This document shows, piece by piece, positions 1 to 10,261 of a DNA stretch of 64,000 bases. How positions within the stretch are numbered: position 1 is the stretch's first letter; the number at the start of each line of letters is the position of its first letter. The DNA lies in the NCBI RefSeq assembly GCF_000003815.2, contig NC_049989.1:2277583-2341582 (forward strand). Direction: 5' to 3'. The notes under the pieces are model-generated. The model was given only the letters and a program-made list of their open reading frames with translations. It did no database searches and was not told the DNA's origin. The position numbers were made by a program, and so were the translations under genes. Source of the stretch: Branchiostoma floridae (taxonomy: Eukaryota > Chordata > Leptocardii > Amphioxiformes > Branchiostomatidae).

Positions 1-262
1 TTAGGATGTCTATACGTTTCGCGCAGGCGCAGTACGTTCCGGTGACGTGCTAGGCTCCATGACTCCATGAAACGTCACTCTCCAAGGGACTATCACGTGA
101 CTTGTGGCCAACCACTGCCCCCACATCAAAATACCACACAACTTTTCAAGGAGGCAAACGGTAGGTACAAACCGTCCAGAAAGTTACTTTGGTGGCTGAC
201 GAATGCGGCTTTGATCGGAAGACACCAGGGCTGAGACTAAAGGGAACGTGTAATATCAGGGG
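1..262 (+). other. Possible promoter / non-coding first exon ending in a splice donor
   Basis: The first 260 bases are richer in CpG than the DNA that follows. They contain a CACGTG E-box near position 95 and GTGACGT near 41. The stretch ends in a consensus donor, GG|GTAAGT, with the intron starting at 263. The only ATG near the end (about 204) meets a stop after three codons, so this would be untranslated leader. It could belong to the gene whose terminal exon is proposed at 4344. That link is inference, and the window edge hides anything upstream. Confidence 0.25.
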
Positions 263-322
263 GTAAGTTGCTCTTTATTTATAATAGATACTTCACACGA
301 CGATTATCCTGTTTGTTTCCTA

Positions 323-419
323 GGCAAGGTTATTTTATCGGAACGATGATGGTCCAACTCCAAGATGGCGTCACTATGCTGAACAAACAGAAGAAACACT
401 TTCCATATACGGTACTTTA
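323..419 (+). other. Possible second leader exon with a 24-codon ORF
   Basis: A pyrimidine-rich acceptor (TTTGTTTCCTAG) ends at 322, only 60 bp after the donor at 263. A short ORF starts at 346 (MMVQLQDGVTMLN...), runs 24 codons and stops at the TAG ending at 419. It could be an upstream ORF in a leader, or chance. The remaining DNA from 420 to 1147 shows no gene or repeat I can support. Confidence 0.15.
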
Positions 420-1147
420 GAATCAGGCCATGGAAGGTATTGATCCCGGCAAGTTATCCAAAATTATTTTTACCTAGAAACTCAACTTATCGTGTCAATA
501 TTTCCATGACGTGAAAGAAGAAGAAAATAAATATCCCGTACCCACGCGGTGTGTATCGTTGTGTTGTGGGCCCTTCAAGTGAGTCCCCGTGTCTAGATAT
601 ACTGAACAACATTGCATCGCTTACGTATGTTTTGTCGTCATATTTGAGATCATTTGATTGCTTGTAAAGTTGTATGCGTTCTGAGAGTGGGAAAGAAATG
701 ATAGTGGTAAGCAGAAAATGGTCTACAATGTGTAACGACAACGTCAACATGTTACCACTTCAAGGCCTTCAAGTAGTTGAACTTGATACCAGAAATTGTG
801 GACGGTTTAAGGAATCCCTTGTACGTCATAATGTTTCTTTTAAAATGAGATTTGCATAGATTATTGTAGCAGAAGAGAGAAGACTCCGTTAGACTCCCCT
901 CTGTGGCCACGCAAACAACTTCCCGCCATCTGTGACATCTGCTTGCGATTATCGCATGCTAGTGGTGGGAGTCGGGGGGAGAATCACTAATTGTTGTTGT
1001 TTGGATGTGGAAGCTTTAGTTGGAGTACACGAAAGTATTGAAACATGTAACATCGATGTCCAAATAATTCAAGGAAGACTGGCTGCTGTACCTCTATAAG
1101 TTAACGAAATGTTGGTTATGTGAATGTTGCAGGTCTCTTTACATTTG

Positions 1148-1460
1148 CCAAGAAGGTTGTATGTCTGTGTGTGTCTGTCTGTAAACAGCATAACATGATA
1201 TTTTTATCTTCACCAAGAAGATAATGTTTTTGGTTGTGCCATGTATGTGGGTTATGTGTGTGTTTGTGTGTATATGTAGGTCCAGAACATAACTTGAGAT
1301 GCTGTAAATGGACCTTCCTGATGGAATGAAAGGTCATTAAAAACTTTCTGTAGGCCGTGTATGTTTGTGTGTTTGTTTGCAGACAACATAACTCAAGAAG
1401 CTTTGGCTGATCCCGCATGATAATTGATGGGTAGGAGTCGGAAAAATTAAGGTCAGGTTT
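1148..1460 (+). repeat. Degenerate GT-tract-associated dispersed element, three partial copies
   Basis: Three blocks each have a GT-rich run followed by a CATAACTTGAG / CATAACTCAAG motif (near 1288 and 1385) and then a GATGG-rich segment. The same order (GT tract, ATAACTCAAGAA, then TTTGGTA-GGTAGG) is seen at 15.6 and 22.1 kb, and in reverse at 20.4, 25.4, 27.1 and 42.8 kb. No coding potential; open frames here are simple-sequence artefacts. Confidence 0.55.
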
Positions 1461-1750
1461 GATAACATGCAGACATCCTGGCAGCAAATTCCAGTACTGC
1501 AGCGAGGGTTCAAAGTTAGGGGTAAAGTGCCAGGTTCATAAGTATAGCATTGGTAGGTAGGTCTTGGGACTGGGAATATGTGGTGAAAGTCTACGGCCCT
1601 CTGGTATTTTGTTTGTAACTGCAGTTTTTTGTTTTAATTTTTGGAATGGAATTGAAGTTAAGCAGGAGTTTGGCGAATCATTATGTACTTTGGCCCATGA
1701 TTATTCTGGACCTGCGTGGTATTGCATGTTATTTTGTTTTCACCGAAATT

Positions 1751-1908
1751 TACTGTAAATGCATTTAAGTTCGCTGGGATTTAATTTCATGTTAGCCGGA
1801 AAGTGGAGTGTTCTTGGTGGTTTTGAGTTCGCGATAGTGCCATACATTCTGGTCACAAAACCGTCAAATACTGTAATGAAAAATGTTCGCGGTGGGTTTG
1901 AGTTCGTG
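1751..1908 (+). mobile_element. CGCGAAC-type MITE (family D), right end lost
   Basis: It starts TA-CTGTAAATGC, the same end as the elements at 19811, 28625, 39697 and 43524. Inside are spaced copies of the GTTCGCGGTGG / TTCGCGAT motif that marks this family. The right end is missing where the 222-bp tandem duplication begins. Confidence 0.6.
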
Positions 1909-2352
1909 GTAAGACTGCCTCGCCAAAGCAGCAAACTTTTCTGCTGTCTGTAATATTTCCGTAAACACCCCTACTTTTTTAGGAATGTGGAACAGTCGTT
2001 GACTTTTGTAGATCTGTGGTGCCTGAAATTTCTGCAAGCAGATGTTTATCTAGCAACTTACAGCTGATTGTGAGATATAATGACATGCCAAGCAGCTGTT
2101 CAAGGTGCAGGTCAGTTAGGGCTGCCCATTGTAAGACTGCCTCGCCAAAACAGCAAACTTTTCTGCTGTCTGTAATATTTCCGTAAACACCCCTACTTTT
2201 TTAGGAATGTGGAACAGTCGTTGACTTTTGTAGATCTGTGGTGCCTGAAATTTCTGCAAGCAGATGTTTATCTAGCAACTTACAGCTGATTGTGAGATAT
2301 AATGACATGCCAAGCAGCTGTTCAAGGTGCAGGTCAGTTAGGGCTGCCCATT
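1909..2352 (+). repeat. Near-perfect 222-bp tandem duplication
   Basis: 1909-2130 and 2131-2352 match along their full length, with one clear difference (CAAAGCAGC versus CAAAACAGC). The unit opens GTAAGACTGCC and ends in GCTGCCCATT. The near identity means a very recent duplication or an assembly artefact. Confidence 0.93.
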
Positions 2353-3690
2353 GGAAAGCATGTTATAACTTATGATATACTGAATGAAGGCTTAAAAAAG
2401 CACTGACCCATTTTTCAAATTCAGTCTTAAAAATTCTTCTCCACCAGAAAGTTACTTTGGTCTAGAAAAGCACGACGTTCTATGAAAGAAACCTTGCCTT
2501 TGACCCCTGTTCCCTCCTGATATGACCCCTAGCACCCTATGACTAAAACCTGTCCTGACACCAGCTAAAGTGCTGAACTGAACAAATTTTGACCCAAGCT
2601 TAGAAAGCTTAGAGTTAGACCCTACCTGTCCCTTCTAACTCAAAAAGTCTCCAGATCGGGCAAAAATTTTCATGGAAAAGAAGGTTTTCAAGGATTTTAG
2701 GTCACACCCAAACCGTATTCCCATTTTGTGCTCTGTAAGTGGTGTCAGGTAGAATTGTAGCAGGGTGAGAATGCCCAAGCAATCTCCTAGCTGGAAGGAA
2801 AGACTCAAATCATTTAATCTTGGAGAAACATAGCTGCTGCTCTTGAAACATAGTGATTGTGTTGCATAATTTGTCCAGAAACTTCAGATGCATAAATTTT
2901 ATCAGTGTCACACTGAAAAGGGACCAGGTCATGTCTGAAAAAGTTGATTTCAACTCCTTCCAATTAATCCTACAAAGGTAGTCTAGGGAAATTTCAAAAT
3001 GTGATAGTGTTCGAATTTTCTTACAACAAAGTCTATGATGTTTCCCTATGTATTCAAACAATGCACATGTACTTACTCCCGCTCGAACCAATCCGTAAAG
3101 GCTCCTCCAATGCACTTGGTCCACCATGGCCCTTTGTAGCTCTTTGGCCCTTTGTAGCTTGTATCATGCAGACTTGTGTCACTACGTAGGTTGTCTACGT
3201 TAAGTAGGTCACACTGGGTCTTACCCTACCTTTTTTTCCTTTAGTAGTAGGCTCACAGAGTACAAGATGGGGTGCAAGGATTTTGGGTATGTACATGTAT
3301 TGTAATTATATTGAATAAAGCAAAGTGGGGTGTTTTCATAAGGCACAGAAATAGTATAAGAAGTAAGTGCAAAAGTCATTTATGCAACTCTATTTCTATA
3401 TATCTTGGCTAAAGATTGCCAGTTTTGCTATATGGTTAAGTTCATCTGAAAAGTCAGCATGCTCTAGTATGTTGGAGTTAGTATGTTTGTCCTCATCAAC
3501 AGGTGAGATTCTGGATTTGTGATAGTTTGTTTGTCCACATGTACATTTTTATCTCTGAGTGGAAATGGTAGGTTCACAGCTCCAATTTTTGGTGCACCTG
3601 TATGATACTTAATTTCATTTTGTGTTATCTTCTTCAAGCTTTTAAGTTTAAAACTGCAAAAAGTTTTCAAATCCCCAGGGAATCAGCTAA
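2353..3690. other. No gene or clear repeat recognised
   Basis: Both strands are broken by stops. The longest open stretch is about 105 codons on the minus strand (2810-3127) and resembles nothing known. A short local duplication of CCTTTGTAGCTCTTTGG lies near 3130-3160. An isolated AATAAA occurs near 3314 with no ORF before it. Confidence 0.5.
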
Positions 3691-3696
3691 TTTGCA

Positions 3697-3753
3697 TATT
3701 TTAACGCGCAGTTTTTTAACGCGCAAGTTTTAACGCGCAAATTTTAACGCGCA
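3697..3753 (+). repeat. Short tandem repeat of TTTTAACGCGCA
   Basis: Four copies of TTTTAACGCGCA(A/G) occur within 57 bp. The unit is CpG-rich in an otherwise AT-rich setting. Confidence 0.85.
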
Positions 3754-4011
3754 CAAAACCCCAACCCCGTCATGGACCCCCGTGGGTCGTGCATAAATAC
3801 TGTGTTGTGCTACCTTGACAGAGTGGACTGATCCATTAGGACGGGGTAGAATCCTAGTATCATGACATTCTTTTGGCTGTAGGTAGTTAAAATGTTGGAG
3901 TTGAACTCCAGCTTTTTTAACCAAAAGTGGTGTTACTTGAGGTTTGAAAAGTAGGTAAATGTGTATTTAATTTTAAGTGATTGTTTTGCATGACTTTTCT
4001 ATGTATTAAAT

Positions 4012-4149
4012 ATGGGTGGTATCACCAGTATCATGAGTATGTGTGACTCACTGACTAAGAAGAGGAGAAAGTCATCATTTGTTTGGTGGAAAACAGCACT
4101 TGTTCTCTGTGCTGTGGCGCTCAGCCAGAGTCCCAATTGGTCGGTGTAA
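4012..4149 (+). CDS. Hypothetical 45-aa small ORF with one hydrophobic segment
   Basis: The ATG at 4012 has a favourable context (A at -3, G at +4) and opens a 45-codon frame ending in TAA at 4147-4149. The product starts MGGITSIMSMCDSLTKKRRK, giving a basic cluster at about residues 16-20. A hydrophobic stretch WWKTALVLCAVAL follows at about residues 25-37. Basic residues then a short hydrophobic helix would suit a type II or tail-anchored micropeptide. It lies 195 bp before the proposed terminal exon at 4344 on the same strand. A GT at 4145 would join it in phase to the second AG before that exon, but this donor (TCG|GTGTAA) is poor. It resembles no family I know and may be chance. Confidence 0.2.
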   Translation: MGGITSIMSMCDSLTKKRRKSSFVWWKTALVLCAVALSQSPNWSV

Positions 4150-4343
4150 AATTTTTAGTAACATGAAAACTGTCCTAGGCCACTGTGGTGCACAGTGCCT
4201 TTTGTAAATTGGCCCTAAATGCTGCAATAGTAAAAGAAAGGCTTACCACTTCAGGATTGATCTTCTAATGTTAATTGATCTTCTAATGTGAAGGAATGGT
4301 ATTAATTACTTTATTACTGAAATATCAATTTCTTTATCCACAG

Positions 4344-4440
4344 CCAGCGGCCAATGAGGCCCCAAGGTGGAGGAGCAAATGGAATGAAACTTGGAAGTGA
4401 AGATTACACCACAAGCCCCAGGGTGACTACATGGATGTGA
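4344..4440 (+). CDS. Probable terminal coding exon of an unidentified gene
   Basis: A pyrimidine-rich acceptor (TTTCTTTATCCACAG) ends at 4343, with a second AG at 4347. The following frame reads QRPMRPQGGGANGMK, then LGSEDYTTSPRVTTWM, and stops at TGA 4438-4440. The peptide is rich in Gly, Pro, Arg and Thr, low-complexity and hydrophilic, like a disordered C-terminal tail. The base composition (CCCCAAGGTGGAGGAGC) differs from the AT-rich surroundings, which favours coding. No upstream coding exon is secure, so the protein family cannot be named. A 3' UTR with AATAAA follows. Alternatives are a non-coding 3' exon or chance. Confidence 0.45.
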
Positions 4441-4890
4441 TCACACCCCCAATATCTGGTTTCTGATGATTTTGGAAAGGAAACAAAATTCTGGAAATCA
4501 ATGATTCATCATCCATCACCATTCTGTAGTCAACAAATCATCCACATTTTCCAAACCCAGCTAAAAAGTATTCAGTCTGAGAAGAAACGAATAATTCAAA
4601 TAGTAGCCATAAATGTAACAATTCAGTTCCCAGAATGATTGTTCGGCAGTTGAAACCAGCTACCCAAGCCCTCTGACTGATCATGTCAGATCACTCCCGT
4701 CACTGATCTTGGCTGTGTGAGGTGGTTTATGCCATGTTTCACCGTTATATTATCCACTATAAGACTAGAAATTGAGGTTTTTGTGACGCTTTACAGTTTT
4801 TCTGGCTTTCTAAAGAACAAGAATGGGTCATTCACTCATTGCCATTTGTATCTGATATTGCTTAATAAAATGTCGTATAGAAATGACAAA
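4441..4890 (+). other. Likely 3' UTR with polyadenylation signal
   Basis: The stretch from the TGA at 4440 has no frame that continues the exon. An AATAAA lies at 4864-4869, about 425 bp after the stop, which suits an animal 3' UTR. The cleavage site would fall near 4885. 4891-5124 holds nothing recognisable before the satellite starts. Confidence 0.4.
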
Positions 4891-5124
4891 AAAACGTTAC
4901 CAATGTTCAATGCTTTCTAAGCTTTCTATCAGACCTGGTGTAAACATGCTGCCAACTTTTTAAATGTCCCCAGGCATGTCCACTTATATCAAATTATTGT
5001 AACAAATAATGTTAATCATTTCAAAAAAAGCATAAAGTTTACTGTTGTAACAAACCTTAACGGTAACGTTTGTTACTTGCCCTGTAATACAACCAAATTA
5101 CAGCTAAATTTTCCGTGGGAGGAT

Positions 5125-8100
5125 AGTCTGTCTCTAGACTGTGCCATTTAGCTATAGGTAATGCATGTGCCATTGATTTTTCAGTCAGGGTGTATTTCAT
5201 GTTTTTACTGCATTGCCAGTCTGTCTCTAGACTGCCATTTAGCTATAGGTAATGCATGTGCCATTGATTTTAAGTCAGGGTGTATGACATGTTTATATTG
5301 CATTGCCAGTCTGTCTCTAGACTGTGCCATTTAGCTATAGGTAATGCATGTGCCATTGATTTTCAGTCAGGGTGTATGACATGTTTTTACTGCATTGCCA
5401 GTCTGTCTCTAGACTGTGCCATTTAGCTATAGGTAATGCATGTGCCATTGATTTTCAGTCAGGGTGTATGACATGTTTTTACTGCATTGCCAGTCTGTCT
5501 CTAGACTGTGCCATTTAGCTATAGGTAATGATGTGCCATTGATTTTTCAGTCAGGGTGTATGACATGTTTTTACTGCATTGCCAGTCTGTCTCTAGACTG
5601 TCCCATTTAGCTATAGGTAATGATGTGCCATTGATTTTCAGTCAGGGTGTATGACATGTTTATATTGCATTGCCAGTCTGTCTCTAGACTGTGCCATTTA
5701 GCTATAGGTAATGATGTGCCATTGATTTTCAGTCAGGGTGTATGACATGTTTATATTGCATTGCCAGTCTGTCTCTAGACTGTGCCATTTAGCTATAGGT
5801 AATGCATGTGCCATTGATTTTCAGTCAGGGTGTATGACATGTTTTTACTGCATTGCCAGTCTGTCTCTAGACTGTGCCATTTAGCTATAGGTAATGCATG
5901 TGCCATTGATTTTCAGTCAGGGTGTATGACATGTTTTTATTGCATTGCCAGTCTGTCTCTAGACTGTGCCATTTAGCTATAGGTAATGCATGTGCCATTG
6001 ATTTTCAGTCAGGGTGTATGACATGTTTATATTGCATTGCCAGTCTGTCTCTAGACTGTGCCATTTAGCTATAGGTAATGCATGTGCCATTGATTTTCAG
6101 TCAGGGTGTATGACATGTTTTTACTGCATTGCCAGTCTGTCTCTAGACTGTGCCATTTAGCTATAGGTAATGCATGTGCCATTGATTTTCAGTCAGGGTG
6201 TATGACATGTTTTTACTGCATTGCCAGTCTGTCTCTAGACTGTGCCATTTAGCTATAGGTAATGATGTGCCATTGATTTTTCAGTCAGGGTGTATGACAT
6301 GTTTTTACTGCATTGCCAGTCTGTCTCTAGACTGCCATTTAGCTATAGGTAATGCATGTGCCATTGATTTTCAGTCAGGGTGTATGACATGTTTATATTG
6401 CATTGCCAGTCTGTCTCTAGACTGTGCCATTTAGCTATAGGTAATGATGTGCCATTGATTTTCAGTCAGGGTGCATGACATGTTTTTACTGCATTGCCAG
6501 TCTGTCTCTAGACTGTGCCATTTAGCTATAGGTAATGCATGTGCCATTGATTTTCAGTCAGGGTGTATGACATGTTTTTACTGCATTGCCAGTCTGTCTC
6601 TAGACTGTGCCATTTAGCTATAGGTAATGATGTGCCATTGATTTTCAGCCAGGGTGTATGACATGTTTTTACTGCATTGCCAGTCTGTCTCTAGACTGTG
6701 CCATTCAGCTATAGGTAATGCATGTGCCATTGATTTTCACTCAGGGTGTTTGACATGTTTATACCGCATTGCCAGTCTGTCTCTACACTGTGCCATTTAG
6801 CTATAGGTAATGATGTGCCATTGATTTTTCAGTACAGGGTGTATGACATGTTTTTACTGCATTGCCAGTCTGTCTCTAGACTGCCATTTAGCTATAGGTA
6901 ATGCATGTGCCATTGATTTTCAGTCAGGGTGTATGACATGTTTATATTGCATTGCCAGTCTGTCTCTAGACTGTGCCATTTAGCTATAGGTAATGATGTG
7001 CCATTGATTTTCAGTCAGGGTGTATGACATGTTTTTATTGCATTGCCAGTCTGTCTCTAGACTGTGCCATTTAGCTATAGGTAATGATGTGCCATTGATT
7101 TTCAGTCAGGGTGTATGACATGTTTTTATTGCATTGCCAGTCTGTCTCTAGACTGTGCCAGTTAGCTATAGGTAATGCATGTGCCATTGATTTTCAGTCA
7201 GGGTGTATGACATGTTTATATTGCATTGCCAGTCTGTCTCTAGACTGTGCCATTTAGCTATAGGTAATGCATGTGCCATTGATTTTCAGTCAGGGTGTAT
7301 GACATGTTTTTATTGCATTGCCAGTCTGTCTCTAGACTGTGCCATTTAGCTATAGGTAATGATGTGCCATTGATTTTCAGTCAGGGTGTATGACATGTTT
7401 TTATTGCATTGCCAGTCTGTCTCTAGACTGTGCCAGTTAGCTATAGGTAATGCATGTGCCATTGATTTTCAGTCAGGGTGTATGACATGTTTATATTGCA
7501 TTGCCAGTCTGTCTCTAGACTGTGCCATTTAGCTATAGGTAATGCATGTGCCATTGATTTTCAGTCAGGGTGTATGACATGTTTTTACTGCATTGCCAGT
7601 CTGTCTCTAGACTGTGCCATTTAGCTATAGGTAATGCATGTGCCATTGATTTTCAGTCAGGGTGTATGACATGTTTTTACTGCATTGCCAGTCTGTCTCT
7701 AGACTGTGCCATTTAGCTATAGGTAATGATGTGCCATTGATTTTCAGTCAGGGTGTATGACATGTTTTTATTGCATTGCCAGTCTGTCTCTAGACTGTGC
7801 CAGTTAGCTATAGGTAATGCATGTGCCATTGATTTTCAGTCAGGGTGTATGACATGTTTATATTGCATTGCCAGTCTGTCTCTAGACTGTGCCAGTTAGC
7901 TATAGGTAATGCATGTGCCATTGATTTTCAGTCAGGGTGTATGACATGTTTTTACTGCATTGCCAGTCTGTCTCTAGACTGTGCCATTCAGCTATAGGTA
8001 ATGATGTGCCATTGATTTTCAGTCAGGGTGTATGACATGTTTTTACTGCATTGCCAGTCTGTCTCTAGACTGCCAGTTAGCTATAGGTAATGCATGTGCC

Positions 8101-8273
8101 ATTGATTTTCAGTCAGGGTGTATGACATGTTTTTACTGCATTGCCAGTCTGTCTCTAGACTGTGCCATTTAGCTATAGGTAATGATGTGCCATTGATTTT
8201 CAGTCAGGGTGTATGACATGTTTTTACTGCATTGCCAGTCTGTCTCTAGACTGCCAGTTAGCTATAGGTAATG
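5125..8273 (+). repeat. 92-bp satellite array, about 34 copies
   Basis: The unit runs from AGTCTGTCTCTAGACT, through GCCATTTAGCTATAGG and CCATTGATTTTCAG, to GACATGTTT and GCATTGCC. Most units are 92 bp. Recurrent variants are a 1-bp loss (AATGATGTG for AATGCATGTG, 91 bp), a 2-bp loss (GACTGCC for GACTGTGCC), TTTATATTG versus TTTTTACTG or TTTTTATTG, and CCAGTTAG versus CCATTTAG. Each unit contains an inverted repeat (AGTCT-6 nt-AGACT). Because 92 is not a multiple of three, frames do not persist and no protein is expected. Confidence 0.98.
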
Positions 8274-8333
8274 GTATCATTTGTATGTGCTAGATTTTTA
8301 AGGCTCGCTTAGGGAAACATTAAGCAGGTTTGG

Positions 8334-9212
8334 CGATGTGAAGCTTATAAAATAACATTTTTTTCCCAGTAGATGGTGTTTAAGACAGTGAAGCTTCTTA
8401 TAATAACAGACTTGTTTTTTTACCAATAGATGTAGGGTTATGACAGTGAAGCTTCTTATGATAACAGGCTTGTTTTCTCCCAATAGTGGAGGGTTAGGAC
8501 AGTGAAGCTTCTTATAATAACAGACTTGTTTTTTTACCAATAGATGTAGGGTTATGACAGTGAAGCTTCTTATGATAACAGGCTTGTTTTCTCCCAATAG
8601 ATGGAGGGTTAGGACAGTGAAGCTTCTTATGATAACAGGCTTGTTTTTTTCCACCAATAGATGCAGGTTTAGGACAGTGAAGCTTCTTATGATAACAGGC
8701 TTGTTTTTTTCTACCAATAGATGCAGGTTTAAGACAGTGAAGCTTCTTATAATAACAGGCTTGTTTTTCCACCAATAGATGTAGGTTTAAGAAAGTAAAG
8801 CTTCTTATAATAACAGGCTTGTTTTTTTTCCACCAATAGATGCAGGTTTAAGAAAGTAAAGCTTCTTATAATAACAGGCTTGTTTTTTTTCCACCAATAG
8901 ATGCAGGTTTAAGAAAGTAAAGCTTCTTATGATAACAGGCTTTTTTTCCACCAATAGATGCAGGTTTAAGACAGTGAAGCTTCTTATAATATCAGGCTTG
9001 TTTTTCCACCAATAGATGCAGATTTAAGAAAGTAAAGCTTCTTATAAATAACAGGCTTGTTTTTTTCCACCAATAGATGGAGGGTTAGGACAGTGAAGCT
9101 TCTTATAATAACAGGCTTGTTTTTTCATCCAATAGATGCAGGTTTAAGACAGTGAAGCTTCTTATAATAACATACTATTTGTTTTACCAATACATGCAGG
9201 TTCAGTACAGTG
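8334..9212 (+). repeat. 60-bp minisatellite, about 15 copies
   Basis: The unit is GACAGTGAAGCTTCTTATAA, then TAACAGGCTTG, a T-run with CCACCAATAG, and ATGCAGGTTTAA, about 60 bp. It starts about 60 bp after the 92-bp satellite and shares no sequence with it. Variation is mostly in T-run length and in GTGAAG versus GTAAAG. Open frames of up to 139 codons on the minus strand arise because the unit length is divisible by three and lacks stops. They look like artefacts, not proteins. Confidence 0.96.
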
Positions 9213-9460
9213 AAGAATAACAGAATTCTTTTTCCCCAGTAAATTTAGGACTGTGAAGTATCCTACAATAACACCTTTTTCCCAATAGTTGAAGAACTAG
9301 GGCTGTAAATGTTTTTCCCCCAATAGAAGCATGTTTACAGCTTAAAATGATAATCTTGTAATAACATACTTGTCTGTTCCTGTAGCCTTTGTTGCTGTAA
9401 AGGTGTTGAGGTTCTTGTACTGAAATGTTTTATCGCAATATATGCAGCTTTATGGAAAAG
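9213..9460 (+). repeat. Decayed flank of the 60-bp minisatellite
   Basis: Shrinking, diverged pieces of the 60-bp unit continue: CAGTGAAGAATAACAGAA near 9208, CCAATAGTTGAAG near 9282 and CCCCCAATAGAAGC near 9318. Identity falls with distance from the homogeneous core. Confidence 0.75.
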
Positions 9461-9639
9461 ATAAGGGTGTGTGGAGCAGATACATTTGTAAAGCTGGTAG
9501 TACCGACTAACTGACTCAGAGTTTCATGTCTGTTCAGAGATGATTTGAATCTTCTCATACTGAATACTGACTGTTTTATTTTTCTTTCTGTTCAGGTAAC
9601 GGAGGTGGGGGTTAGGGGGCTCTGGGTAGTGTTAGCTTA

Positions 9640-9810
9640 GCAGCTGCACTCTTGAGTGGCTAGGCACACAGGTTCCACCTGCTACACTCTTAATGTAGGG
9701 TGGTAAGCATACTGGTTCCACCCATCCCCTAAATCCTCTCGCGTCTGGCTCCTCGTGCCAACTCCCGGGCAACGGCTTCAGCTGGCCGGCAAAACGACGC
9801 GAGGGGTGGT
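9640..9810. repeat. Small repeat block with a GC-rich inverted repeat
   Basis: A partial duplication (CACACAGGTTCCACC near 9666 and CATACTGGTTCCACC near 9708) is followed by an inverted pair, CCTCTCGCGTC near 9738 and GACGCGAGGGG near 9796, with CCGGC-rich DNA between. It could be a degenerate DNA-transposon remnant. 9811-10261 contains nothing I recognise. Confidence 0.4.
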
Positions 9811-10261
9811 GTTAACATTGCACTATCAAGCAGAGATCTTTCACTAAAGTTTCAGGAATATAAGTACAAAGCAGTGTATATTGTTTGTTTTCTTTACCCG
9901 CATAGCCACTGTGGTTAGCTTTGACATGTAAATATCGTTTTACATTTTGTAGTATGCATGACAAGATATATACAGTGTTTACAGCTCACAGTGTTGTATT
10001 GGGTATGCGGAGTGCACATAAACGGTGTCAACAGACTGACGAGTTTGGCCCTCAAATACAATGCATAATTTTGAGGTAGCTGACGTAAAGCATGATCCTC
10101 ATTAAATAGGGAAGATGGCAAGATAACTGTATCATAATAAAGCACCCCATTTTTGTCAGCGATACCGGACTGTACTTGTTGGTTGCACTGATATTTGATT
10201 CCCACAATACTCATTATGATCAAGGTTACATGTATCTGGAACACACATTGGTACTGAACAC

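Noticed and set aside
8298-8778. Open frames of 74-139 codons in the 60-bp minisatellite
   Set aside because: The unit is a multiple of three and lacks stops in several frames, so repeated peptides appear on both strands at once. No start, splice or polyadenylation context.
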